Origin: Planctomycetota bacterium
GTDB lineage: Bacteria; Planctomycetota; SBBH01; JACQRN01
Direction of reading: 5' to 3'
DNA length: 10,944 bases
NCBI GenBank assembly: GCA_016206515.1
Contig: JACQRN010000253.1
Location: forward strand, 1-10,944
Positions 1 through 6,405 of this stretch are shown here, one piece after another. The notes beneath the pieces were generated by a model. The model worked only from the letters and a program-made list of their open reading frames with translations, did no database searches and had not been told where the DNA came from. Numbering within the stretch: position 1 is the stretch's first letter; each line of letters opens with the position of its first letter. The translations under genes were made by a program, and so were the position numbers.

Positions 1-2
1 GG

Positions 3-113
3 TGCGGCCGTTGCAACTACCGGGACGTCTGCGGCGGGTCCCGTTCGCGCGCGTACGCGTTGTCGCAGGACGCGTTCGCGGAGGATCCCTGGTGCCTGTA
101 CGAGCCGGCGTGA
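3..113 (+). CDS. Radical SAM/SPASM domain protein, C-terminal end (partial)
   Basis: Only the last 36 codons and the TGA stop are in the window; the start lies upstream. The visible peptide has Cys at 1, 4 and 10 followed by GGSRSRAYA and later EDPWCLYEP. This is the usual look of the C-terminal SPASM auxiliary-cluster region in radical SAM proteins of the AhbC/AhbD/TIGR04053 kind, with a CxxCx5C group, a GGSRxRAYA stretch and a final DPxCxYEP. Family members linked to heme synthesis include the AhbD decarboxylase, which turns Fe-coproporphyrin into heme. The stop overlaps the GTG start of the following ferrochelatase by four bases (GTGA), so the two are probably translationally coupled and share a pathway. 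The radical SAM CxxxCxxC motif is not in the window, so the exact subfamily cannot be decided here. Confidence 0.72.
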   Translation, partial: CGRCNYRDVCGGSRSRAYALSQDAFAEDPWCLYEPA

Positions 114-1060
114 CGGCGCCCGACGGCGTCCTTCTGCTCGCCTACGGGGGGCCGTCCGTCCCGGAGGAGGTCCGCCCCTTCCTGCGGGAGATCCTCGGCG
201 GCCGGACGTCCGCGGAGGGGCTCGTCGAGGCGGTCGAGCGGCAGTACGACTGCATCGGGGGCGTCTCGCCTCTCCGCAAGAAGACGGAGGCGCAGGCCGC
301 CGCCCTGGCCGATGCGCTCGCCGCGTCCGGGATGCGTCTCCCCGTCGCGGTCGGGATGCGTCATGGCCCCCCTTCGATCGGGGACGCGCTGGACGACCTG
401 GCGCGCCGCGGATGCCGGCACGCGCGCGGGATCATCCTATCCCCGTTCCGTTCGCCGGCCAGCTGGGACGCGTACCGGCAGCAGACGGAGGTGGCCCGCG
501 CGGCACTCGGGGCGCGCTCCCCGCAGGTGTCCTACGCGGGGCCGTGGGGGGAGGCCCCCGCGTACGTGGAGGCGGTCGCCGGACGGATCCGGGAGGAACT
601 GGCCCGGTCCGAGCCGGGCGGCCCCGTGCACATCGTCTTCACGGCGCATGCGATCCCGTACGAGATGGCGCACGTTTCCCCCTACTCGCGGGAGTTCAGC
701 GCGGCGTCCGGGGCCGTCGCCGTGCGGGTCCCCGCCGCGCGGGTTCCCGCCGCGCGGGTTCCCGCGATGGCGTACTCGATGGCATACCAGTCGCGCCCGC
801 TGCGTGCGGCGGGGGCGTGGACGGGTCCGGATCTCCGTGCACATCTGGCGGCGTTGGCGCTCGACGGTGTGCGGGACGTGGTCGTCTGCCCGATCGGGTT
901 CGTCTGCGACCACAAGGAGGTTCTGTACGACCTCGATGTGGAGGCGCGCACCCTCGCCGAATCGGCGGGGATGCGATATCGCAGGGCGTCCACGGTGGAG
1001 GATCACCCGGGGTTCATCGGGATGCTGGCGGATCTCGTCCGGCCCCCGTCTCCGTGCTGA
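110..1060 (+). CDS. hemH: Ferrochelatase (coproporphyrin-type motif)
   Basis: This enzyme inserts Fe2+ into a porphyrin in heme synthesis. The start is GTG at 110, overlapping the upstream stop as GTGA; the reading frame stays open further upstream, but that part encodes the radical SAM tail in another frame. The product is 316 residues, normal for the family. Visible signatures are LLLAYGGP (8-15), QYDCIGGVSPL (46-55), the metal-site His180 in FTAHAIP, and Glu270 in GFVCDHKEVLYDLD. Tyr12 in AYG resembles the proximal Tyr of coproporphyrin ferrochelatases (CpfC); protoporphyrin enzymes usually have NLG here. That assignment is inference. Residues 206-219 are an odd insertion, RVPAA-RVPAA-RVPA, from a 15-bp tandem repeat, followed by a second small duplication (MAYS/MAYQ) just before the conserved YQSR. 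No Cys cluster for a [2Fe-2S] centre is evident. No clear Shine-Dalgarno is seen, which fits coupling to the upstream gene. Confidence 0.93.
   Translation: MTAPDGVLLLAYGGPSVPEEVRPFLREILGGRTSAEGLVEAVERQYDCIGGVSPLRKKTEAQAAALADALAASGMRLPVAVGMRHGPPSIGDALDDLARRGCRHARGIILSPFRSPASWDAYRQQTEVARAALGARSPQVSYAGPWGEAPAYVEAVAGRIREELARSEPGGPVHIVFTAHAIPYEMAHVSPYSREFSAASGAVAVRVPAARVPAARVPAMAYSMAYQSRPLRAAGAWTGPDLRAHLAALALDGVRDVVVCPIGFVCDHKEVLYDLDVEARTLAESAGMRYRRASTVEDHPGFIGMLADLVRPPSPC
724..768 (+). repeat. 15-bp tandem repeat inside hemH
   Basis: Three consecutive units of 15 bases (724-738, 739-753, 754-768) differ at one base between units 1 and 2, and at the last two bases in unit 3. They encode RVPAA, RVPAA, RVPAM. 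The period is a multiple of three, so copy number can vary without breaking the frame. A second duplication follows directly at 767-778/779-790 (ATGGCGTACTCG versus ATGGCATACCAG). Confidence 0.9.
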
Positions 1061-1177
1061 CGGGAACCCGTCCCGGCCCCATCCACGCGAACCGCTCCTC
1101 CCCGCAGGACGTCATCGTAACGCACGTGACCTAAAGACGTTCCGGATGGGCAGGCTTCTTCCTCGCGTTCCCCCCTT

Positions 1178-1200
1178 CGCTGGCTTGGCCTTTGCCACGG
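1178..1200 (+). promoter_or_regulatory. Candidate sigma-54 promoter before the HemA-like gene
   Basis: TGGCTTGGCCTTTGCC at 1181-1196 has GG and GC elements separated by exactly ten bases, as in the -24/-12 class (TGGCAC-N5-TTGC). Transcription would begin near 1207, just ahead of the purine-rich ribosome site at 1208-1213 and GTG at 1219. A near-copy lies upstream of the oxidoreductase operon at 1888-1903. No activator binding sites were identified. The call rests on pattern and spacing only. Confidence 0.3.
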
Positions 1201-1218
1201 TTTGCGGCAGGGAGACAG

Positions 1219-1719
1219 GTGGCCGGAGGCGATTCGCCGGGTGGTGAAGTCGATCACAAGTCGGTCCTCCCCAGGGCCCTCGACGCGGCGGCCACGATCC
1301 TCGGCCCCCTTTCGAACCTGTTCGTCCTCGTCGTCGGGACCGGCGAGATCGCCGAGGAGGCGTTGAAGGATCTCCGGCGGCGCGGGGTACGCGACGTGGC
1401 GTTCGTCGGGCGCGACCCCAGCCGGGCGATCACCTGGGAGTCGGGACATCCCGAGAGGGCTTGGTCCCTGGAGGAGATCGACAAGGTGCTCTGGCGGGCC
1501 GATCTCGTGATCGTCTGCTCCCGCGCCACGGGGCCCGTGATCACCGCGGAGCAGGTCCGCCACGCCCTGGCCCTCCGGTGCTTCCGCACCCGCCCGCTCC
1601 TGATCCTGGATCTCGGCGTCCCCGGGGACGTCGAGGCGGAGGTGGGGCGGCTGGCGGGGGTCCAACTGCGCAATCTGGACAGCTTCCGGGGCGAGGTCGG
1701 TGCGGAGGGGATCTCGTGA
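1219..1719 (+). CDS. Stand-alone glutamyl-tRNA reductase NAD(P)-binding-domain-like protein
   Basis: The 166-residue product aligns by eye with the middle of HemA. It has the helix leading into the domain (around 15-32), the dinucleotide-binding strand and turn VLVVGTGEI (36-44), RGVRDVAFVGRD (HemA usually has NR where GR stands here), RADLVIVCSRATGPVIT, and LILDLGVPGDVE followed by GVQLRNLDSF, which parallels DLAVPRDIEPEV...VYLYDIDDL. Missing are the N-terminal glutamyl-tRNA catalytic domain with its active-site Cys and the C-terminal dimerisation domain. The flanks in all frames show no remnant of either. The GTG start at 1219 has AGGGA six bases upstream; a TTG at 1192 is possible but overlaps the candidate promoter. 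It could be a decayed hemA paralogue or a small regulatory or oxidoreductase protein. Classical HemA activity is unlikely. Its place after ferrochelatase supports a heme link. Confidence 0.66.
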   Translation: MAGGDSPGGEVDHKSVLPRALDAAATILGPLSNLFVLVVGTGEIAEEALKDLRRRGVRDVAFVGRDPSRAITWESGHPERAWSLEEIDKVLWRADLVIVCSRATGPVITAEQVRHALALRCFRTRPLLILDLGVPGDVEAEVGRLAGVQLRNLDSFRGEVGAEGIS

Positions 1720-1919
1720 TCGGGTCTCGCTCTGCGTGGATTCTTGCGCACCCACGACAAACTCCCGTCTTTCGGGGGAGGGGCGCGTCCACTCGTCGCC
1801 TTCGGCGCGTCTTCCTAACCGGATGGGGCCAAACGTGTTCCACTCGAAACACCTTCTTCCACATTCCACCGATTTCCCATCTGGCGCTGGCTTACCCTTT
1901 GCTCCGGATCCGTTTCTAG
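1720..1919. other. Intergenic region upstream of the oxidoreductase operon
   Basis: These 200 bases are visibly less GC-biased than the surrounding genes and contain no convincing reading frame. A small hairpin can form at 1762-1780 (CTCCCG, five-base loop, CGGGGGAG with one bulge). It lacks a following T tract, so it is a poor intrinsic terminator. A sigma-54-like element lies at 1888-1903. Nothing else was recognised. Confidence 0.5.
1888..1903 (+). promoter_or_regulatory. Candidate sigma-54 promoter before porC
   Basis: TGGCTTACCCTTTGCT has the GG-N10-GC spacing of -24/-12 promoters and matches the element at 1181-1196 at 13 of 16 positions, with flanks CGC and CGG also shared. Predicted initiation near 1914 leaves only about six bases before the ATG at 1920. 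Either the leader is nearly absent, the true start is further in, or this is not a promoter. Confidence 0.3.
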
Positions 1920-2537
1920 ATGCGCCCCGATGAACGTCTCGAGTTGCGCATCCACGGGCGCGGGGGACAGGGGGCGGTTCTCGCCTCCCTGATCCTGGCG
2001 GACGCGGCCCACCGGGAGGGGTACCACGTGCAGGTCTTCCCCGAGTTCGGGGTGGAGCGCAGGGGGGCGCCGGTGGCCGCCTTTGCGCGTCTGGGCCGCT
2101 CGCCGATCCGGGACCGGACCAAGGTCTACACGCCGCATCACGTCATGGTCCTCGACGCCGCGCTGGTGCGGTCCGTCGATGTGACCGCGGGCCTGCAGCC
2201 GAACGGATGGATCCTTCTTAATCATGCTGGGCGGGATGCCGGGCAGGACGGATCTCCGCTTCCGGAGGGGCCGTGGCGGGTCGCGACGGTGGACGCCACC
2301 TCGATCGCCGCCGAGCACGGGATCGGGACCTCGACCGCCCCGATCGTCAACACCACCATGGCGGGCGCCTTCGCCCGGGTGACCGCCCTGGTCTCGATCG
2401 ATGCGATCTGCGATGCGATCCGGGAGCGGATCGGCGCGAAGGCCGAGTCGAACATCGCAGGGGCGCGCGCGGCGTTCGACGCCGTCTCCGTCCGTCCCGC
2501 GCCGACCGACGCGGCGCTGCAGGCGATGTACCGATGA
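1920..2537 (+). CDS. porC: 2-oxoacid:acceptor oxidoreductase gamma subunit
   Basis: This 205-residue protein is the gamma subunit of a multi-subunit thiamine-diphosphate 2-oxoacid oxidoreductase (PorC/VorC/PadE family), which decarboxylates a 2-oxoacid and forms an acyl-CoA in the cytoplasm. Diagnostic stretches are LRIHGRGGQGAVLASLILA (9-27), FPEFGVERRGAPVAAFARL, and later the strand VMVLDAALV with LQPNGWILLNH. Length fits the family. The ATG at 1920 sits so close to the start of homology that few residues precede the GRGGQG motif. No good Shine-Dalgarno precedes it, and TTG at 1944 is the only near alternative. It is the first gene of a four-gene set in the order gamma, FAD/ferredoxin subunit, alpha, beta. 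Its stop TGA (2535-2537) overlaps an ATG. The substrate cannot be read from this subunit. Confidence 0.9.
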   Translation: MRPDERLELRIHGRGGQGAVLASLILADAAHREGYHVQVFPEFGVERRGAPVAAFARLGRSPIRDRTKVYTPHHVMVLDAALVRSVDVTAGLQPNGWILLNHAGRDAGQDGSPLPEGPWRVATVDATSIAAEHGIGTSTAPIVNTTMAGAFARVTALVSIDAICDAIRERIGAKAESNIAGARAAFDAVSVRPAPTDAALQAMYR

Positions 2538-2563
2538 AAACCCGATGAGGACCCGATGAAAAC
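2531..2563 (+). repeat. 11-bp x3 tandem repeat forming an ATGA stop/start ladder
   Basis: Three adjacent 11-base units, CCGATGAAAAC, CCGATGAGGAC and CCGATGAAAAC, span the porC/FAD-subunit junction. Each holds ATGA. The porC stop overlaps ATG 2534, which encodes MKTR and stops at 2546-2548. That stop overlaps ATG 2545, which encodes MRTR and stops at 2557-2559. That stop overlaps ATG 2556, the real gene. The AA-to-GG change in the middle unit creates GAGGA (2547-2551), a usable ribosome site four bases before ATG 2556. Confidence 0.88.
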
Positions 2564-4271
2564 CGAACCGGACGGCCGCGTCACGTTCACGGGAGAGGCC
2601 GATCTTCCCCCCGTGGCGATGTCGTTCGCCTCGACCGCCTACAACAAGACCGGCTCCTGGAAGTACCTCGAGCCGTACCACCAGGACCTCACCCCGCCGT
2701 GCAACAGCGTCTGCCTGGCGGGGAACGACATCGTCAACGTGATGCGGCGCATCGAGGCGGGCGATCTGCGGGAGGCGGCGCTTCTCCTGCTGGAGACGAA
2801 CCCCCTCCCCTCGGTGACCGGCCGGGTCTGTCCCCACCCGTGCGAGAAGCCGTGCAACCGCAAGGCGATGGGGGGCGCGGTGTCGATCCGAGCCCTGGAG
2901 CGTTTCCTCGGGGACTGGGCCGCCCGGGAGGGGGTCCTGCCGTCGCCCGTGCCCGAGGCGCTCGCGCCGGGGGACGGGCGGTCGGTCGCGGTCGTGGGGT
3001 CGGGGCCCGCGGGCCTGTCGGCGGCGTACTTCCTGCGCCGGGCCGGATTCTCCCCGACCGTCTTCGAGGCGGCGCGGGAGACGGGCGGCCTGCTGCGGTA
3101 CGGGATCCCAGCCTACCGTCTTCCGAACGGGGTCCTGGACCTGGAGATCCAACGGCTCGCCGGGATCGGCGTCCGGTTCGAGACCGGAGTCCGTTTGGGA
3201 AAGGACTTCTATCTCCACGATCTCGCGACCCGGCATGCGGCGGTGGTCCTGGCGTTCGGGAAGAACGCCACCCGGGGGCTCGGCATCCCCGGGGAGAACC
3301 TGAAAGGGGTCTGGGACGGGATCGATCTCCTGGCGCGCGCGAAGGCCGGGAAACCGCCCGCCCTGGGCGGGGAGGTCGCCGTCATCGGGGGAGGGAACAC
3401 GGCGGTCGACTGCGCCCGCACCGCGCTGCGGCTCGGAGGCAAGGCGACGATCCTCTACCGCCGCACGCGGCGCGAGATGCCCGCCTTCAAGGAGGAGATC
3501 GAGGAGGCGATCGAGGAGGGGATCCGGATCGAGTACCTGGCGGCCCCCGTCTCCCTCTCGCGCCGCCCCGGCGGCGGGATCGACCTGCGGTGCGTTCGGA
3601 TGGCGCTCGGCGAGCCGGACGAGTCGGGCCGGGCGAGACCCGTGGCGGTGCCGGGATCCGAATTCACGGTCGCGGTCGACGCGGTGGTCAAGGCGCTCGG
3701 CGAGGGGGTCGACCTCGGCATCGTGCCGGAGAATCTCCGCAAGGGGGAGTGGCGGGTCTCCTGCGACGAGCGCCGTCGCACGCCGGTCGACAACGTCTTC
3801 GCCTGCGGGGACTGCGCGGGGGACGAGGGGACCGTCGCCGACGCCATCCGCGCCGGACGCGAGGCGGCGCATGCGGTCGCCTCGACCCTTCTCGACCGGC
3901 CGTACGCCCCGCCGAACCTTACGCGCGACCGCGGGGCCTCGGCGGAGGTCGCGAAGTTCAAGCGGTTCAACCGCGCCTATTTCCGCGAGGAGGCGGGCGT
4001 GTCTCCCTCGCACCGCCCCGCATCGGAGCGACGCGCGGACTTCCGGGAGGTGGCGCTCCCCCTGGGGGAGGAGGAGGCTCGCGCGGAGGCGGCGCGGTGC
4101 TTCAAGTGCGGAACCTGCGTCCGGTGCGACAACTGCCACGTCTTCTGCCCCGACATGGCGGTTACGAAGACCGCCCGGGGGTACGAGATCGCCTACGACT
4201 ACTGCAAGGGGTGCGGGGTCTGCGTCCAGGAGTGCCCCCGCGCGGCGATCCACCTGCGGAGGGCGCCGTGA
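2556..4271 (+). CDS. NAD(P)H:acceptor oxidoreductase (GltD/PadH type) fused to a 2x[4Fe-4S] ferredoxin domain
   Basis: At 571 residues this is a fusion. Residues 31-105 are the N-terminal cluster domain of GltD-like proteins (PPCNSVC, then CPHPCEKPC; Cys49, 53, 92, 96, 100). FAD binds at VVGSGPAG (146-153), NAD(P) at VIGGGNTAVD (276-285), and FACGDC (415-420) is the second FAD contact. After a linker (about 450-510), the C-terminus holds Cys515, 518, 521, 524, 527, 531 and Cys550, 553, 556, 560, enough for two clusters of PorD/PadF type with extra cysteines. In phenylglyoxylate:NAD+ oxidoreductase the FAD subunit PadH and the ferredoxin PadF are separate; here they are one chain. Inferred role: carry electrons from the TPP subunit to NAD(P), or the reverse. 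ATG 2556 is chosen because the two upstream ATGs each stop after four codons. It ends in a GTGA overlap with the alpha subunit. Confidence 0.88.
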   Translation: MKTEPDGRVTFTGEADLPPVAMSFASTAYNKTGSWKYLEPYHQDLTPPCNSVCLAGNDIVNVMRRIEAGDLREAALLLLETNPLPSVTGRVCPHPCEKPCNRKAMGGAVSIRALERFLGDWAAREGVLPSPVPEALAPGDGRSVAVVGSGPAGLSAAYFLRRAGFSPTVFEAARETGGLLRYGIPAYRLPNGVLDLEIQRLAGIGVRFETGVRLGKDFYLHDLATRHAAVVLAFGKNATRGLGIPGENLKGVWDGIDLLARAKAGKPPALGGEVAVIGGGNTAVDCARTALRLGGKATILYRRTRREMPAFKEEIEEAIEEGIRIEYLAAPVSLSRRPGGGIDLRCVRMALGEPDESGRARPVAVPGSEFTVAVDAVVKALGEGVDLGIVPENLRKGEWRVSCDERRRTPVDNVFACGDCAGDEGTVADAIRAGREAAHAVASTLLDRPYAPPNLTRDRGASAEVAKFKRFNRAYFREEAGVSPSHRPASERRADFREVALPLGEEEARAEAARCFKCGTCVRCDNCHVFCPDMAVTKTARGYEIAYDYCKGCGVCVQECPRAAIHLRRAP

Positions 4272-5473
4272 CGGCCCCGCAGGCGGCCGCGCGCGAGGGG
4301 TCGGCGGCGGCATCCACCCGGATCCTCACCGGGAACCAGGCCGCCGCCTACGGCGCCTACCTCTCGCAGGTCCAGGTGGTGTCGGCCTACCCGATCACGC
4401 CGCAGACGACCGTCATCGAGACTCTGGCGGAACTCTACCGGGACGCCCCGTGGCCGAGCCGCTTCGTCAACGTGGAGTCGGAGCATTCCGCGATGGCCGC
4501 CTGCATCGGCGCGTCGATGGCGGGGGCGCGCGCCTTCACCGCCACGTCCTCCCAGGGGCTCGCGCTGATGCACGAACTGTTGCACTGGGCCTCCGCACAG
4601 AGGCTCCCCCTGGTGATGGTGAACGTGAACCGGGCCCTGGCGCCCGGCTGGAACATCTGGACCGACCAGAACGACTCCCTCTCGCAGCGGGACACCGGCT
4701 GGATGCAGCTCTACTGCGAAAGCAACCAGGAGGCGCTCGACACCGTGATCCAGGCGTACCGGGTCGCGGAGCAGGTCCAGATCCCGATCATGGTCGTGCT
4801 GGATGCCTTCGTCCTGTCGCACACCGCCGAGGCGGTGTCGCTCCCCTCCCCGGAGATGGTGCGGGCGTTCCTCCCGCCGCGCGATCCCCCCTTCCGGCTG
4901 GACGTGGAGGAGCCCCACGCCTTCGGGGGGCTCCTCACGCCGGACCACTACCAGGAGGTGCGCGCCAAGCTGCACAGGGGGATGGAGGATGCGATCCCGA
5001 TCTGGGGCGAGGCGGAGCGCTCGTGGGAGGCGTTCACCGGACGCGCCTACGACGCGGTCGTGCCGTACCGGACCGAGGACGCGGAGATGGTGCTGGTCGC
5101 CTCCGCCACCGTCGCCTCGACCGCCCGCGACGTGATCGACGCGCTCCGCGCGCGCGGGAAGAAGGTCGGCCTGTTGAGGGTGAGGCTCTTCCGTCCGACC
5201 CCGCACGACGCGCTGCGCTTGGCTTTGCGGGGGATCCCCCGCGTCGCGGTGATCGACCGCAACATCTCCTACGGCCACCACGGGATCTTCTTCCAGGAGA
5301 TCAAGTCCGCCCTGTACGACCTGCCGGCGAGGGAGCGGCCCGGGATGTTCGGGTACGTCACCGGCCTGGGAGGGCGGGACGTCACGCGAGGCGTGATCCT
5401 GGACGCCGTCGGCCGGACCCTTTCCCGCGACCGCGCCGAGCCGGAAACGGTCTGGATCGGCCGCAAGGAGTAG
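4268..5473 (+). CDS. porA: 2-oxoacid:acceptor oxidoreductase alpha subunit
   Basis: This 401-residue alpha subunit holds the pyrimidine-side TPP fold and the transketolase C-terminal-like domain. Motifs: TGNQAAAYGAYLSQVQVVSAYPITPQTT (21-48), the conserved ESEHSA (70-75), TATSSQGLALMHE (91-103), and the substrate-side loop NIWTDQNDSLSQRDTGWMQLYCESNQEALD. The second half (DAEMVLVASATVASTARDVID, then PRVAVIDRNISYGHHG) is the domain that packs against CoA/beta in this family. It has no fused gamma or ferredoxin domain, so the enzyme is the split multi-subunit kind. The start is GTG 4268, overlapping the previous stop by four bases, with GGAGGG at 4258-4263. Sequence features fit pyruvate or phenylglyoxylate type enzymes better than the 2-oxoglutarate KorA type. 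The exact substrate is inference. Confidence 0.9.
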   Translation: MTAPQAAAREGSAAASTRILTGNQAAAYGAYLSQVQVVSAYPITPQTTVIETLAELYRDAPWPSRFVNVESEHSAMAACIGASMAGARAFTATSSQGLALMHELLHWASAQRLPLVMVNVNRALAPGWNIWTDQNDSLSQRDTGWMQLYCESNQEALDTVIQAYRVAEQVQIPIMVVLDAFVLSHTAEAVSLPSPEMVRAFLPPRDPPFRLDVEEPHAFGGLLTPDHYQEVRAKLHRGMEDAIPIWGEAERSWEAFTGRAYDAVVPYRTEDAEMVLVASATVASTARDVIDALRARGKKVGLLRVRLFRPTPHDALRLALRGIPRVAVIDRNISYGHHGIFFQEIKSALYDLPARERPGMFGYVTGLGGRDVTRGVILDAVGRTLSRDRAEPETVWIGRKE

Positions 5474-5479
5474 CGCGCG

Positions 5480-6394
5480 ATGCGGACCGACTGTCCCGAC
5501 CGCCCCCACTTCCGCCTCCCCAACGGAGGGGAGATCGTGAGCCGCGGGCACCTCGCCTGCCCGGGGTGCGGGATCATGCCGGCGATCCGGTTCGCCATGA
5601 AGGTGCTCGGCCGCCGCACGGTGATCGTCGCGCCGGCCTGCTGCTACGCCGTGGTGGACGGCCCGTTCCCGTACTCGGCGGCGGGGGTCCCGTTCCTGCA
5701 CAGCGCCTTCGAGGCCGCCGCCTCCTTCGCCAGCGGGGTGCGGGCGGGGCTGGACACGACCGGTGTCGCGGACGTGACGGTCCTGGCCTGGGCCGGGGAC
5801 GGCGGCACGTTCGACATCGGGCTGCAGTCGCTCTCCGCCGCCGCCGAGCGGAACGAGAACATGATCTACGTCTGCTACGACAACGAGGCGTACATGAACA
5901 CCGGGATCCAGCGTTCCTCCGCGACCCCGCGTGGCGCCTGGACGACCACGACGCCCAAGGGCGCGACGAAGACGGAACGCAAGAAGGACCTGGGCGCGAT
6001 CATGGCCGCCCACCGGGTCCCGTATTTCGCCACCGCGACGATCGCCTACCTGGAGGACCTGACGCGGAAGTTCGCCAAGGCACGGGATCTCGGTGGGTTC
6101 CGGATGCTCCATCTCTACGCCCCCTGTCCGACGGGGTGGAAGGCGGATGCGAGGCACATGGTCGAACTCTCGCGCCTCGCGGTCCGGACGAGGGTCTTCC
6201 CCCTGTACGAGGTGCACGACGGGACGCGCTTCGAGGTCACGCTCGATCCGGAGACGGCGCCGCTTCGCGACTACCTGGCGTTGCAGGGGCGCTTCGCGGA
6301 GATGGGGGATGCCGGGGTCGCCGCGATGGAGGACGAAATCCGGGACCGGTGGGAGATCCTCCAGAGGCGCGCGGCGTCTTCCGGAAGGGCGTGA
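5480..6394 (+). CDS. porB: 2-oxoacid:acceptor oxidoreductase beta subunit (TPP-binding)
   Basis: This is the catalytic subunit carrying thiamine diphosphate and a [4Fe-4S] cluster; 304 residues. Cluster ligand candidates are Cys27 and Cys30 in HLACPGCG, Cys54/55 in PACCYAVV, and Cys216 in APCPTGW. The TPP/Mg motif is GDGGTFDIG (106-114) through NENMIYVCYDNEAYMNTG, with Asn135 and Asn140 placed to complete it. PACC where many pyruvate enzymes have TGC is reminiscent of aromatic 2-oxoacid (PadI-like) members, though this is not decisive. The ATG at 5480 has AAGGAG at 5465-5470 and lies six bases after the alpha stop, so the two are co-transcribed and probably expressed in equal amounts. The gene ends at 6394, where an exported cysteine-rich protein gene follows closely. 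Confidence 0.91.
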   Translation: MRTDCPDRPHFRLPNGGEIVSRGHLACPGCGIMPAIRFAMKVLGRRTVIVAPACCYAVVDGPFPYSAAGVPFLHSAFEAAASFASGVRAGLDTTGVADVTVLAWAGDGGTFDIGLQSLSAAAERNENMIYVCYDNEAYMNTGIQRSSATPRGAWTTTTPKGATKTERKKDLGAIMAAHRVPYFATATIAYLEDLTRKFAKARDLGGFRMLHLYAPCPTGWKADARHMVELSRLAVRTRVFPLYEVHDGTRFEVTLDPETAPLRDYLALQGRFAEMGDAGVAAMEDEIRDRWEILQRRAASSGRA

Positions 6395-6405
6395 GGGGTC
6401 ACCGG

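Noticed and set aside
724..768. CRISPR-like or mobile-element repeat
   Set aside because: The units are 15 bases, directly adjacent, without spacers, and within a coding frame.
1060..1074. Hairpin just after the ferrochelatase stop as a terminator
   Set aside because: The stem is only five pairs (GACGG/CCGTC) with a four-base loop, and no T tract follows.
1762..1780. Intrinsic terminator after the HemA-like gene
   Set aside because: The hairpin is short and bulged and is followed by G/C-rich sequence, not T.
2699..4267. Upstream extension of the porA frame
   Set aside because: The extension is an Arg/Gly-rich shadow of the FAD-subunit gene. PorA homology starts only after GTG 4268.
1815..4313. 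A long open frame on the minus strand (832 codons)
   Set aside because: It lies opposite clear porC and FAD-subunit genes. Its translation is Arg/Pro/Gly-rich without motifs, as expected for antisense of GC-rich codons.
4199..6217. A 672-codon minus-strand open frame
   Set aside because: It is antisense to porA and porB, has low-complexity composition, and shows no recognisable domain.
3871..6405. Upstream extension of the CxxC-protein frame
   Set aside because: It crosses porA and porB out of frame with no motif. The signal-like N-terminus begins at ATG 6406, which has its own ribosome site.
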